Assembly: GCF_019976755.1 (NCBI RefSeq)
Contig: NZ_AP023441.1
Span: forward strand, 5,825,501 to 5,889,500
From: Nostoc sp. MS1
GTDB lineage: Bacteria; Cyanobacteriota; Cyanobacteriia; Cyanobacteriales; Nostocaceae
Direction: 5' to 3'
DNA length: 64,000 nucleotides
Shown here: positions 1 through 8,805 of the stretch, in pieces
Layout: the number at the start of each line of letters is the position of its first letter
How positions within the stretch are numbered: position 1 is the stretch's first letter
Translations under genes and position numbers: made by a program
The notes under the pieces: model-generated
Seen by the model: only the letters and a program-made list of their open reading frames with translations
The model's database searches: none
What the model was told of the DNA's origin: nothing

Positions 1-196
1 ACTTTCCTTTCTTCTTCCCGGCTGTGACTTCTACAGCTTCAAGTTCTGATAGGCGGAAGGTAATAATCTTGTCCCAATTACCGCCTTCAAACAAAACAGC
101 TACTTTGCCATCAGTTACCCGTTGTACTAGTCCTTCGTAGCGATAATAAGTATCGTTGGGATTTGTGACTTTAACAGTCGCTCCAGGTAGGATCAT
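1..196 (-). CDS. ndhS: NAD(P)H-quinone oxidoreductase subunit S (partial)
   Basis: The reverse strand from an ATG at 196 encodes 65 residues beginning MILPGATVKVTNPNDTYYRY, with the stretch VAVLFEGGNWDK further on. This matches the small SH3-like NdhS subunit of the photosynthetic NDH-1 complex. In the family, NdhS sits at the thylakoid surface and helps dock ferredoxin for cyclic electron flow. The frame is still open at base 2, so the C-terminus is cut by the window edge, but the family is short and little is missing. It was identified by reading the strand by hand. Confidence 0.85.
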   Translation of the reverse strand, partial: MILPGATVKVTNPNDTYYRYEGLVQRVTDGKVAVLFEGGNWDKIITFRLSELEAVEVTAGKKKGK

Positions 197-300
197 GATT
201 GATTGCCTCGCTTACTTCCTATTTCTAGCTTAATACTTGTCAGGTGTCAGTTGTGAGTAGTTAGTTGTCAATTATTTTTATACTGACCATTAACTAATGA
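197..300. repeat. Heptad-type repeat spacer between ndhS and rodA
   Basis: The spacer contains degenerate 7-bp units (GTCAGTT, GTGAGTA, GTTAGTT, GTCAATT), as in the STRR repeats of filamentous cyanobacteria. No gene was seen in it. Confidence 0.5.
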
Positions 301-1617
301 CTAAAAATAATACTTTTGTCGCTGTCGAAAGTTCGCTACTGATTCTACTATTCCTAACGAAATGAAATTGGTCAGCATGGCAGAACGCCCGTAACTCATC
401 CACGGTAGGGGAATACCTGCGACTGGTGCTAAACCTACGTTCATCCCGACATTTACGACTAACTGAAACACAATCATCGATAAAACGCCAATAGCTAACA
501 GCGAACCAAAATTATCTTTAGCTGTTTGCGCTATGTGCAGTAGTCGCCAGCAAATTAAGCAGAAAACAAACAAGATAATTAAACACCCAGAAAAACCAAA
601 TTCTTCACCTACGGCGGAGAAAATAAAATCAGTATGTTGTTCAGGCACAAAATTTAATTGCGTCATCGGCCCTTTAAACAAACCCCAACCCCACACTTCT
701 CCTGCACCGATCGCAATGCGTGATTGAATGAGGTGGTATCCAGAACCTAAAGGATCATGTTCGGGGTTGATAAATGCGGTTAAGCGATTTTTTTGGTATT
801 CCTTAAGTACATGGTTCCAAGCAAAAATACCTAATTCACCGCCAAATAAATTTAGACTCAACGCGCCCAATGCGCCTAAGTTAAATCGTCTCCAAGGGAG
901 AGTCACCCAACCTACGATACCCATCAATATCGCCCAAGCGATACCAAGAGGAGTCACAAAAATTTCCTTAAACAGAACTATTGGTGCTGCTAAAGGCCAA
1001 GAAGTGCTGAAGAGTATGGCAGCAACTATAGGCGAAATCATCAGGATTAACCAGCCAGGGTTAGCATTTGCCCAATAAAGCATTCCGATAACGATCGCAC
1101 CAAAAACTAGGGATGTAGCTAAATCTGGCTGAACAAATACTAATAACCAAGGCACAGCCGTAATTGCTAGAACGCGAAAAACATCCTCAATCCTATTGGC
1201 AGTACGTTTGTGTAGTAAAGCCGCTAGAGTAATAATCATGCCAATTTTGGCAAACTCTGAAGGTTGGACATTAAACCCCGCAATTGGTAGCCAACGTTGT
1301 GCGCCTTTAGCACTCGAACCCGCAACCATTACAGCAATTAGGCTGGCATTAGTCAACGCATAAGTCACCCAATGCCATTGCAAAAGGTTCTCGTAACGAC
1401 AACGAGACAGAATTAAAGCAATAACAGCACCAATCCCAGCAATTAGCCAATGCCACCACCAGTCTGTTACAGGCTGTTTCATTTCGGTGCTGAGGATCAT
1501 CAGACCACCAAAAAAGCTGACTGCAACAACCAACAAAAATAGTATCCAGTCTAATTGCTGCCAAGGCTTGACCCAAGACTTCCAGCGAACTTTGGGAAGC
1601 GATCGTTTTAATAACAT
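301..1617 (-). CDS. rodA: Rod shape-determining protein RodA (SEDS glycosyltransferase)
   Basis: This 438-residue polytopic membrane protein of the SEDS (RodA/FtsW/SpoVE) family polymerises glycan strands of peptidoglycan together with a class B PBP during elongation. Visible landmarks are the motif GAQRWLPIAGFNVQPSEFAKI near residue 105, the FVQPDLATSLVF motif near 160 and the C-terminal NVGMNVGLAPVAGIPLPWMSYG motif typical of the family. Roughly ten hydrophobic segments are present. The basic N-terminus (MLLKRSLPK) fits a cytoplasmic start. It lies downstream of mrp on the same strand, with a 157-bp spacer. The reading frame is full length and uninterrupted. Confidence 0.93.
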   Translation of the reverse strand: MLLKRSLPKVRWKSWVKPWQQLDWILFLLVVAVSFFGGLMILSTEMKQPVTDWWWHWLIAGIGAVIALILSRCRYENLLQWHWVTYALTNASLIAVMVAGSSAKGAQRWLPIAGFNVQPSEFAKIGMIITLAALLHKRTANRIEDVFRVLAITAVPWLLVFVQPDLATSLVFGAIVIGMLYWANANPGWLILMISPIVAAILFSTSWPLAAPIVLFKEIFVTPLGIAWAILMGIVGWVTLPWRRFNLGALGALSLNLFGGELGIFAWNHVLKEYQKNRLTAFINPEHDPLGSGYHLIQSRIAIGAGEVWGWGLFKGPMTQLNFVPEQHTDFIFSAVGEEFGFSGCLIILFVFCLICWRLLHIAQTAKDNFGSLLAIGVLSMIVFQLVVNVGMNVGLAPVAGIPLPWMSYGRSAMLTNFISLGIVESVANFRQRQKYYF

Positions 1618-1774
1618 TGTGTGAGTTAAAAGTTAAACGATTAGATATATTGACTATTAAAACTCTATATGCTTGGATTCTAATCTAGAAATTAGATAAA
1701 AATTAAAGGTAAGGCGTGCGGAGCAGAGGAGAAAAACAACTGTCAACTGCCTTCTGCCTTCTGCCTCCTGCCTC
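1618..1774. repeat. Spacer with CTGCCT-type pyrimidine repeats
   Basis: The spacer between mrp and rodA has a short tract of CTGCCTTCTGCCTCCTGCCT type around 1750-1775 beside heptad-like ACTGTCA units. Such tracts are common intergenic filler in Nostocales. No terminator with a clear T-run was found. Confidence 0.4.
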
Positions 1775-2845
1775 CTATGTTAATGCTGCGACTGATACCT
1801 TCCCAGCAATTGCTAGAGCGATCGCTTTTAGGGCTTTAGCAGAGGCTGAATCTGGGTCAGCAACTACGATCGGTACACCGTTATCACCGCCAATTCTAGT
1901 GGAAATCTCCAGTGGTACACAGCCTAATAAGGGTACACCTAATTCTGCTGCTGTTTTGGAGCCGCCACCAGAACCAAAGATATCGTACTGTTTATCTGGC
2001 ATATCAGGAGGGATAAAGTAGCTCATGTTTTCTACTATTCCCAAAACAGAGACGTTCATTTGCTGGAACATCTTTAAACCTTTACGAGAGTCTAACAAAG
2101 CTACGGTTTGCGGTGTAGTGACAATTACTGCCCCAGACATTGGTACAGCCTGAGTTAAGGTTAATTGGGCATCGCCTGTTCCTGGGGGCATATCCACAAG
2201 CAAGTAGTCGAGTTCGCCCCATTCAACTTGATAGAGAAACTGACGAATTACCCCATTCAACATTGGCCCCCGCCAAATTACAGGCTGATCCCGGTCGATC
2301 AAAAAGCCCATTGAGACTAATTTGACACCATGATTAAAAGCAGGTTCTAAGACTTCGCCTTTTTCTGTGGAACGCACAACAATTTGCGCCTCAGATAATC
2401 CCAGCATTGTGGGATCGTTGGGGCCGTAGATATCCGCATCCAGCAGACCAACTTTTGCCCCTGTTTGTGCGAGGGCGACGGCGACGTTTACCGCCACAGT
2501 GCTTTTACCGACACCACCTTTACCACTGGAGATGGCGATAATATTTTTTACACCAGGAACACCATTGCGATCGGGTAAGCTTTTTTGTTGAGGCATTTCT
2601 GCCGTCACCTCTACATTGACATCTGTCACCCCAGGCAGCTTTTTCACTGCTTTTTGGCAATCTTCCACAATAAATTCCCGCAACGGACAAGCAGGTGTAG
2701 TCAAAACCAAGGTGAAGCTTACTTTCCCACCGTCAATTTTGACGTTGCGAATCATATTTAGTTCTACCAGACTCTTACGCAGTTCTGGGTCTTGCACTGG
2801 TCGCAAAACTTCTAAAACAGATTGTGAATCAAGGACATCGTACAT
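1775..2845 (-). CDS. mrp: Mrp/ApbC/NBP35-type iron-sulfur carrier ATPase
   Basis: This P-loop ATPase is expected to assemble or carry Fe-S clusters. The N-terminal DUF59/MIP18 domain (about residues 1-85) contains TTPACPLREFIVEDC. The deviant Walker A GKGGVGKS lies near residues 108-115 and is followed by the GLLDADIYGPNDPTM segment and the VDMPPGTGDAQLT motif. The usual ApbC CxxC after ENMSYF is absent: the sequence reads ENMSYFIPPDMPDKQYDIFG. I chose MYDVLD at 2845 (356 residues). An in-frame ATG six codons upstream at 2863 is possible, but it lies in the AATTCAAA-type repeat and has no ribosome site. Confidence 0.9.
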   Translation of the reverse strand: MYDVLDSQSVLEVLRPVQDPELRKSLVELNMIRNVKIDGGKVSFTLVLTTPACPLREFIVEDCQKAVKKLPGVTDVNVEVTAEMPQQKSLPDRNGVPGVKNIIAISSGKGGVGKSTVAVNVAVALAQTGAKVGLLDADIYGPNDPTMLGLSEAQIVVRSTEKGEVLEPAFNHGVKLVSMGFLIDRDQPVIWRGPMLNGVIRQFLYQVEWGELDYLLVDMPPGTGDAQLTLTQAVPMSGAVIVTTPQTVALLDSRKGLKMFQQMNVSVLGIVENMSYFIPPDMPDKQYDIFGSGGGSKTAAELGVPLLGCVPLEISTRIGGDNGVPIVVADPDSASAKALKAIALAIAGKVSVAALT

Positions 2846-2863
2846 ATACAATTCAAAATTCAA

Positions 2864-3171
2864 AATGAAGATTTAAATGCAAGCTACACATAGATGCGAC
2901 CTGGTTTTTGACCAGCTGCAAAATAATTCAGCAAAAATTGCTGGGTGTTTCCTCTTGGATCGGCGTAATAAAATTTAAAATTTTTTTATTATCACCTGAT
3001 AAAATCTTAACTTTCTTTAGGAACTAAAAATTAGAAAGTGGGATGAGGGAGTAATCAATTCAAAATTCAAAATTCAAAATTCAAAATTTCTTAGAACTCA
3101 TAACTCAGCACACGCTAAACGCGCCGCTTCCGCTAACAGCACTCATAATTCCCCACTCCCTACTCCCTTCT
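2864..3171. repeat. AATTCAAA tandem repeats and GC-rich palindromic module
   Basis: The gap between the SRPBCC gene and mrp carries four tandem AATTCAA/AAATTCA-type units at about 3057-3088. These are followed at 3104-3146 by a GC-rich module (core ACGCTAAACGCGCCGC). A near copy of the module, with about three differences, lies at 6115-6156. No gene is visible. Confidence 0.6.
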
Positions 3172-3696
3172 CTAAAAATCAAAACAATTATCGCTTAGGC
3201 TTTTTTTCTTCCCTGCGACGGCTTGTAATGCGGCTTTTTCTACGGATTCTACTAAAGAACGTGCTACACGATCTACGTAAGGACGGAACAATGACCAAAT
3301 TAGTGGTGATAACCAGCCGCTTAGGGTAACTGAATACGATAAACAGGTTCCACAGACTGTAGACTCTACTTGGTAAGTGATCCTTTCTTCTATGCCAGGA
3401 ATAGCCATCACTCGAATACTTAATAATTCGTTGTGGTTAACCCGTTCCACAAAAATTCTAATGGGAATTGGTGAAAAGCGTGTAACAGCTTGATATATTA
3501 ATCCGGGCTTGGGTACTAATCCGTAGGGTACGTTAGTACTTTTAAGTAATGGATGCCAAGAAACATCTGTTAAATCTACTACTTTCTGCCACAGTTCATC
3601 GACAGAGGCAGAACTAATTTCTCTATATGTTTGTGCTAGAGAAACGCAAAATCGACGGCGTTTACGGTGGACGAATTTGGATAACCACGTTCCCAT
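3172..3696 (-). CDS. SRPBCC (START-like) family protein
   Basis: The 174-residue protein has the SRPBCC pattern: an N-terminal helix-strand start (YREISSASVDELWQKVVDLTDVSWHPLL), central strands and a long C-terminal helix (RPYVDRVARSLVESVEKAALQAV). Family members bind hydrophobic ligands in a helix-grip fold. The sequence gives no ligand or reaction here. A basic N-terminus (FVHRKRRRF) is present but there is no signal peptide. It stands alone, upstream of mrp on the same strand and divergent from hemF. Confidence 0.7.
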   Translation of the reverse strand: MGTWLSKFVHRKRRRFCVSLAQTYREISSASVDELWQKVVDLTDVSWHPLLKSTNVPYGLVPKPGLIYQAVTRFSPIPIRIFVERVNHNELLSIRVMAIPGIEERITYQVESTVCGTCLSYSVTLSGWLSPLIWSLFRPYVDRVARSLVESVEKAALQAVAGKKKSLSDNCFDF

Positions 3697-4230
3697 TTGC
3701 CTAATCCTCCTCCCTACACACTTGCTGGTAACTCTGGAATAGTTGGCTACTGTGATTCAGATTCAACCCTAAAACGTATTCGCTCACAATTGCCCTCAGC
3801 ATGATAAATCTCAATTAGGCATCAAGAACAACAATACTCTGTATTCACTGTTCACTATCTGAAGGTCTAAAGATGTCAGGGTTTAAAGAGCTAAAAATGT
3901 AAGAATTTTTAACATTTACGCTCGTACAGCCTCATACCCTTCTCTCAACCTCACGCTCAAGGTATTTGTAGATAAGACTTAGGTAAGTCCTAGTAGACTA
4001 TTTCCCCAAAATGTTTCCATCAAGAAGTACAACAAAAATTTAGTCAATATACAAGCCTATACGCATTTGAGGGAAAATAACTCTAATCAGGCCCATTAAT
4101 CGTGTAAACGTTTAATAATTAAAAAATTGCTTGGGCAAATTGAGCCTGTTTCTTGGCTCGTGCAGCCTACAAGTTTTTCAAGGGAAATTTGTAGCTTTTT
4201 TAGAAAAATCTAATTTAGGTTCGGGAATCT
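3697..4230. other. Divergent intergenic region upstream of hemF
   Basis: This 534-bp AT-rich region lies between the divergently oriented SRPBCC gene and hemF and should hold both promoters. I saw no further ORF, RNA gene or clear consensus promoter. Confidence 0.5.
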
Positions 4231-5274
4231 ATGGTAACTAACTCGCAAACCCCAAAGGTAAAAACAAAAGTATCCCCGTCTCTACCAGCGACTGACGCTA
4301 AGGCTAGAGTCAGTCATTTTATGAAGCAGTTACAAGATGAAATTTCACAAGCCCTAACACAACTTGATGGTGTAGGTAGCTTTCACGAAGATAGTTGGGA
4401 ACGTCCAGAGGGGGGTGGCGGGCGATCGCGTGTACTGCGTGATGGGGCAATATTTGAACAAGCAGGTGTAAATTTTTCGGAAGTTTGGGGTTCCCATCTG
4501 CCTCCTTCAATTTTAGCCCAGCGTCCCGAAGCTGAAGGGCATGGTTTTTATGCCACAGGTACATCCTTGGTATTACATCCACGTAACCCATACGTCCCAA
4601 CTGTTCACCTCAACTACCGTTATTTTGAAGCTGGCCCAGTTTGGTGGTTTGGTGGTGGTGCTGACTTAACCCCTTACTATCCCTTTGCTGAGGATGCAGC
4701 ACATTTTCATAAAACTTTTAAGCAGGCTTGTGAAGAACATCACCCAGAGTATTACCCAGTATTTAAGCGTTGGTGTGATGAGTACTTCTACCTCAAACAC
4801 CGGGGCGAAACCAGGGGTATAGGTGGTCTATTTTTTGACTATCAAGACGGAAACGGTGTTTTATATCGCGGCCCTGACCCCAAAGGCGAAGCAGCTAACT
4901 ACAGTAATCAAGTAGGCGAACCAGCACCACGCGATTGGGAAGATTTGTTTAGTTTTGTCCAGAGTTCTGGTAAAGCATTTCTACCAGCTTATGTTCCCAT
5001 TGTTGAGCGTCGTCATGGGATAGAATATGGCGATCGCCAACGCAATTTCCAACTATATCGTCGGGGTAGGTACGTCGAATTTAACTTGGTTTACGACCGA
5101 GGTACAATTTTTGGCTTACAAACCAACGGACGCACTGAATCCATTTTGATGTCTTTACCACCTCTAGTCCGTTGGGAATACGGTTATACACCAGAACCCA
5201 ATACACCAGAAGCAGAGTTATATGATACATTCCTCAAGCCCCAAGATTGGGTTAACTGGACACCAAACCAGTGA
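4231..5274 (+). CDS. hemF: Oxygen-dependent coproporphyrinogen III oxidase
   Basis: HemF converts coproporphyrinogen III to protoporphyrinogen IX using O2, a step shared by heme and chlorophyll synthesis. The 347-residue protein carries the family signatures EVWGSHLPPSI, GHGFYATGTSLVLHPRNPYVPTVH and the hallmark WWFGGGADLTPYY near residues 144-156, then RGIGGLFFDYQ and RGRYVEFNLVYDRGTIFGLQTNGRTESILMSLPP. The N-terminal ~30 residues (MVTNSQTPKVKTKVSPSLPATDAK) are low-complexity. The gene is monocistronic, with a hairpin terminator downstream. Confidence 0.97.
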   Translation: MVTNSQTPKVKTKVSPSLPATDAKARVSHFMKQLQDEISQALTQLDGVGSFHEDSWERPEGGGGRSRVLRDGAIFEQAGVNFSEVWGSHLPPSILAQRPEAEGHGFYATGTSLVLHPRNPYVPTVHLNYRYFEAGPVWWFGGGADLTPYYPFAEDAAHFHKTFKQACEEHHPEYYPVFKRWCDEYFYLKHRGETRGIGGLFFDYQDGNGVLYRGPDPKGEAANYSNQVGEPAPRDWEDLFSFVQSSGKAFLPAYVPIVERRHGIEYGDRQRNFQLYRRGRYVEFNLVYDRGTIFGLQTNGRTESILMSLPPLVRWEYGYTPEPNTPEAELYDTFLKPQDWVNWTPNQ

Positions 5275-5371
5275 TGTCAACAACTTTGATAATTGAGGTT
5301 TATCAAGTATCAGCTTTCCCCTACCTAAAGGGTAGAAACATCCCCCGGCAAGCAATAGCGAACTCAGCACT

Positions 5372-5401
5372 AAGAAGCCAACAATTTATGGCTTCTTTAT
5401 T
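5372..5401 (+). terminator. Rho-independent terminator after hemF
   Basis: A perfect 9-bp stem AAGAAGCCA (5372-5380) and TGGCTTCTT (5389-5397) with an 8-nt loop is followed by TATTT. It sits about 100 bp after the hemF stop. Confidence 0.7.
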
Positions 5402-5684
5402 TCCATGAGTGTCTGTGGGTACTCACATTAATTTTGGTGAGTTAAACTACTAAATGTAAGCACCTAGTCAAAAAGGTGATGAATTTAGCTGAAGCCTGTT
5501 AATATTGAGTTTCAGCACTGACATCTAGTCCTGTAATTGGTGAGTTAAATAAATTACTGCTTTTTTCTACTCTTTTTGGTTCACAGCCAGTAAAAATTGT
5601 TGCTAAATGTCAGGCTTTAGCTCATCAATTTCAGGACTAACCCAGTTAAATTTAATTTTGAGATAAGTGCCAGGGGGAGGCATA
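5402..5684. other. Upstream region of the STAS gene
   Basis: This AT-rich spacer between the hemF terminator and the STAS gene has no gene-like frame. It ends in a strong ribosome site (GGGGGAGG, 5673-5680) that decides the downstream start. Confidence 0.5.
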
Positions 5685-6053
5685 GTGATTCAGATAGAAC
5701 AAATTAGCTATACAACCCAAGACGGTAATACTGTTATTGTCTTGAAACCAGCAGGTCGTTTAGACATCACCACAGCTTGGCAATTTCGCTTGAAGTTGCA
5801 AGAGTGTATTTCTAAACTCAGCCGTCATGTAGTTGTGAATCTTGGTCAGGTAAATTTTATAGATAGTTCTGGACTCACTTCTCTAGTTGCAGGAATGCGC
5901 GATGCAGATAAAGTTAATGGTAGTTTTCGCATCTGTAACGTCCACCCAGAAGCTAAACTGGTGTTTGAAGTAACTATGATGGATACAGTATTTGAAATTT
6001 TTGAAACTGAGGAGGAAGCCTTAGAAGGTGTACCTCGGAGCATGGCCAGCTAG
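5685..6053 (+). CDS. STAS-domain anti-sigma factor antagonist-like protein
   Basis: The single STAS domain (about 122 residues) resembles SpoIIAA/RsbV. The conserved phosphorylation loop NFIDSSGLTSLV lies around residues 58-69. Proteins of this type are switched by a serine kinase/phosphatase pair and control an anti-sigma factor or another partner. I take the GTG at 5685 because GGGGGAGG lies about five bases upstream. An in-frame GTG 18 bases earlier (5667) would place that site inside the gene. No kinase or phosphatase gene is adjacent, so its partners are encoded elsewhere. Confidence 0.85.
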   Translation: MIQIEQISYTTQDGNTVIVLKPAGRLDITTAWQFRLKLQECISKLSRHVVVNLGQVNFIDSSGLTSLVAGMRDADKVNGSFRICNVHPEAKLVFEVTMMDTVFEIFETEEEALEGVPRSMAS

Positions 6054-6114
6054 TAGAGTGTTGAGTGTAGAGTAGTACTAATTGGTAATTGGTAAGGCAA
6101 TTACTATAAATTTC

Positions 6115-6156
6115 CTCAGCACGCGCTAAACGCGCCGCTACCGCTAACAACACTCA
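6115..6156. repeat. GC-rich palindromic module, second copy
   Basis: Closely matches the module at 3104-3146 (shared core GCTAAACGCGCCGCT, then CCGCTAAC). It lies in the gap between the convergent STAS and cpcT genes. Confidence 0.65.
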
Positions 6157-6167
6157 GCACTCAATAC

Positions 6168-6764
6168 TCAATACTGTTCCCGTTTAGTGTAGCGATAGGG
6201 GCCTGTAATTGCTCCCCAAGTTGCTTTGCCTGTTTCTGGGTCAATTCCTCTATCATAGGTTTGCAATTTTGCTTCGCTAACTTCAAAACCGAGAGCAACT
6301 TGTACGGTGTTGCCTAAATAAGTAAAAGTACAGCGACTATCTGGCAAGGATTTAGCAGTAAATTGATAGCTGCTAGGCGCTAATTCTTGCTGACTAACTG
6401 AAAGAATACAGCCTGGAAGTAGTTCTAGTTGATCTGGCGTTAATGTTTTGAGTATGTCAGGGTTACTACCTGCGCCAATTAAAGCACTAGGATTTTTAGG
6501 CATATAGTACTGTACATATAACCCATCTCCCAAGTCAGGATTAGGCATTAACCGCAGAATGCGTTGACGATAAGGACGGTCTAAATTGACAATGTTGGCT
6601 TGTTCGGCAAATAGGGTAATACTATTGTCTGTAAACAAATCAACGGGTCTTTGCCATAGACGTAAGTGAACAAACCAAATCGGCTCGGCCATTGCTTGTT
6701 CCTTATTATCAAATTCTCCGGCTAGGTATTTACCTAAAGTAATTAAATCGGGTAAAAAGCTCAT
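6168..6764 (-). CDS. cpcT: CpcT/CpeT-family phycobiliprotein lyase
   Basis: Enzymes of this family attach phycocyanobilin to the Cys-153-type site of phycocyanin or phycoerythrocyanin beta subunits. The 198-residue sequence shows the family pattern: MSFLPDLITLGKYLAGEFDN at the start, then NLDRPYRQRILRL, LPGCILSV and the C-terminal PETGKATWGAITGPYRYTK. The cyanobacterial family has more than one paralogue, and the exact chromophorylation site cannot be read from the sequence. It stands alone; its 3' end faces the STAS gene. Confidence 0.88.
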   Translation of the reverse strand: MSFLPDLITLGKYLAGEFDNKEQAMAEPIWFVHLRLWQRPVDLFTDNSITLFAEQANIVNLDRPYRQRILRLMPNPDLGDGLYVQYYMPKNPSALIGAGSNPDILKTLTPDQLELLPGCILSVSQQELAPSSYQFTAKSLPDSRCTFTYLGNTVQVALGFEVSEAKLQTYDRGIDPETGKATWGAITGPYRYTKREQY

Positions 6765-7030
6765 AAATGTGAGGCATGATGGCGAATATGCTCACAGAAT
6801 ATATTGACACTTATTTGATATGAAGGAAAAGTTTTTATTTCTAGGGATTGTCTAATGTAATCACAATAAAGATATGGAAATTTCTTTTTCTCGTTGTTAC
6901 TATTCCTTAATATCTATGTCTTAATGAGCAAAGTTATAACTTGAAAATATTCATACCGCAGCCAGATAAGGCAAATTCATAGATTTAGTTAAATTGCTAT
7001 TAATTCAATTTAGAAGTTAATAGTGAAATT

Positions 7031-7486
7031 ATGGCTAACAATCCATTAAGTGGAATCATTCCCCAACAACCTCCCATTGAAGGGCAGTCTGATGCTCATG
7101 TACTCAAGTCTCGTTTAGAGTGGGGCGAACCAGCTTTTACAATACTGGATGTACGCGATCGCTCTACCTATAACAATGGACATATTATGGGTGCAATGAC
7201 AATGCCAATCGAGGATGTAGTAGATAGAGCCGCATCTTCTTTAGAAAAAAGCCGTGATATTTATGTTTACGGTGCAAGTGATGAGCAAACTTCCGAAGCA
7301 GTAAACCTCTTACGTTCTGCTGGCTTTGTACATGTATCTGAACTCAGAGGTGGTTTAGCTGCATGGAAGGCGATCGGCGGCCCAACAGAAGGAATTGTCG
7401 AATCCAGAACCCCCGCAGGCGCAGATGACTATAACGTTGTGGATCGGTTGAAAGTTCACGGCGAAGAACAGAAGAAGGACGTTTAA
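7031..7486 (+). CDS. Rhodanese-like domain protein lacking the catalytic cysteine
   Basis: The 151-residue protein has a single rhodanese fold from about residue 30 to 115 (FTILDVRDRSTYNNGHIMGAMTMPI, then LRSAGFVHVSELRGGLAAWKAIGGP). The active-site loop that normally reads C-x-x-G-x-R/S is YGASDEQTSEA here, so the sulfur-carrying cysteine is missing. There is no cysteine anywhere in the protein. A non-catalytic binding or regulatory role is likely. It is convergent with the RNase D-like gene. Confidence 0.85.
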   Translation: MANNPLSGIIPQQPPIEGQSDAHVLKSRLEWGEPAFTILDVRDRSTYNNGHIMGAMTMPIEDVVDRAASSLEKSRDIYVYGASDEQTSEAVNLLRSAGFVHVSELRGGLAAWKAIGGPTEGIVESRTPAGADDYNVVDRLKVHGEEQKKDV

Positions 7487-7493
7487 GAGTCAT

Positions 7494-7541
7494 TAGTCAA
7501 TAGTCATTGGTTAATAGTCCACAGCTAATGACTATTGACTA
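7494..7541. terminator. Heptad repeats forming a hairpin between convergent genes
   Basis: Heptad units TAGTCAATAGTCATT (7494-7508) and their exact reverse complement (7527-7541) give a 15-bp perfect stem with an 18-nt loop. It lies between the ends of the rhodanese gene and the exonuclease gene and is a likely bidirectional terminator built from STRR repeats. Confidence 0.6.
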
Positions 7542-7545
7542 TGGA

Positions 7546-8175
7546 CTAATGCTCAAATAAATCTTTAAATTGCAATAAGTCTAAAGAAACAATTGTTGGT
7601 AAAACTTGGAAGCATTCTTGAGCTAGTTCCCAGCGTTCTTCGCGTTTGAGCATAGCGATTAATTTTTGTTGGGCGCTGAGTAAGTAGCGCACATCATTGG
7701 CGGCGTAGCTAAGTTGCGCTTGGGTTAAATTAGCGGCGTTACCCCAGTCTGAACTTTGAGAGCTTTTATCTAGTTCTACTTGCTCTAATTCTTGTATTAA
7801 GTCCTTGAGTCCGTGGCGATTTGTGTAAGTACGAGCTAACTTACTGGCAATTTTAGTACAGAAAATAGGTTGGACATGAATCCCTAGATGATGGCGTAGG
7901 GTAGCAACGTCAAACCGAGCAAAGTGAAACACTTTTTGGACGTTTGTTGCTTCTAGGAGTTTTTTGAGATTAGGGGCTTCTGTTTGCCCTTTGGCTATGC
8001 GAATTGCTGTTACTTTGCCTTCTGGGTTGCATAGCTGAATTAAACACAGGCGATCGCGTTGGGGTAGTAGTCCCATTGTTTCCGTATCAACAGCGATCGC
8101 CTGGGATTGTAAATATTCGGCAACAGCCGCGTCACTCAGGTCGCGATCGCCTACTTGAAAGTCTTGTAATGTCAT
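7546..8175 (-). CDS. RNase D-like 3'-5' exonuclease (DEDDy family)
   Basis: The 209-residue exonuclease domain shows the DEDDy residues: D and E in AVDTETMGL (near residue 30), D in FHFARFDVATL (near 88), and Y and D in the C-terminal SYAANDVRYLL motif. The HRDC domains of full-length RNase D are absent, giving the short form common in cyanobacteria. The likely role is 3' trimming of structured RNA. The gene follows the CAP-domain gene on the same strand, with an imperfect hairpin between them. Confidence 0.88.
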   Translation of the reverse strand: MTLQDFQVGDRDLSDAAVAEYLQSQAIAVDTETMGLLPQRDRLCLIQLCNPEGKVTAIRIAKGQTEAPNLKKLLEATNVQKVFHFARFDVATLRHHLGIHVQPIFCTKIASKLARTYTNRHGLKDLIQELEQVELDKSSQSSDWGNAANLTQAQLSYAANDVRYLLSAQQKLIAMLKREERWELAQECFQVLPTIVSLDLLQFKDLFEH

Positions 8176-8183
8176 GAATCACT

Positions 8184-8234
8184 CAATAATATTGCAGTAT
8201 CTGCCGATGAGTTACCGATACTACAATATTATTG
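8184..8234 (-). terminator. Long imperfect hairpin between CAP gene and exonuclease gene
   Basis: Arms at 8184-8201 and 8217-8234 pair over 18 positions with one mismatch around a 15-nt loop (core CAATAATATTG). It lies immediately after the CAP gene and upstream of the exonuclease gene, so it may end the first transcript or attenuate the second. There is no long T-run. Confidence 0.45.
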
Positions 8235-8256
8235 TCTAAAAAAACCACAATTCTAT

Positions 8257-8805
8257 CTATGGAGTACGCAAGAAAATTTGTGTGAGATAGACTTCACCTT
8301 TGGCATTTGTGGCAACGCCGATACCAGTCATATTGTAATTACCTTTAATATTTTTGAGGTGGCCAGGACTATCTATCCAACCAATAACAGCTTCGTCAGC
8401 TGGGTCATCATATCCCCGATTAAAGGCAACGTTTTCCGCCGCACTTTTGTAGCGAATAGGGATAGCGTTAACTCGTTGCTCAAAACCTTGATGGCTAAAA
8501 GGAACTCTACCTCTAGCCATGTTTTGACTATGGATTCTTGCCTGTTGGGTGATTCTGGCATTTAACGTCAACTTTGGTAGCCTCCTAGCCACCCGATACC
8601 GATTAATTCTCTCAAACACTGCTTTTTCTAAAGTAGTGGTTTGAAAGGTTGTGGAAGTTGTTGCAACCTGATGAGAAAAAATCGACAACGGTGAATTTTC
8701 AGCAGTGTTTCTTGTAGAAGTGTGACCTGGTATAAGAGGAGCCATTAATCCTCCCCCAAGGACAAGCATACTTAAAGCGATGCCAAAAGCAGGTTGTCGG
8801 GACAT
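8257..8805 (-). CDS. CAP (SCP/PR-1-like) domain exported protein
   Basis: The 182-residue protein has an N-terminal hydrophobic segment (FGIALSMLVLGGGLMAPLI) compatible with export, a short linker and a bacterial CAP domain from about residue 60. Domain landmarks are RINRYRVARRLPKL, ARIHSQNMARGRVPFSHQGF, AENVAF, and WIDSPGHLKNI followed by MTGIGVA. The biochemical activity of bacterial CAP domains is not settled. It is a close paralogue of the next upstream gene, pointing to a tandem duplication. Confidence 0.88.
   Translation of the reverse strand: MSRQPAFGIALSMLVLGGGLMAPLIPGHTSTRNTAENSPLSIFSHQVATTSTTFQTTTLEKAVFERINRYRVARRLPKLTLNARITQQARIHSQNMARGRVPFSHQGFEQRVNAIPIRYKSAAENVAFNRGYDDPADEAVIGWIDSPGHLKNIKGNYNMTGIGVATNAKGEVYLTQIFLRTP

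Noticed and set aside
533..1078. Two plus-strand frames opposite rodA
   Set aside because: They lie fully inside the clear rodA frame and show no family motif.
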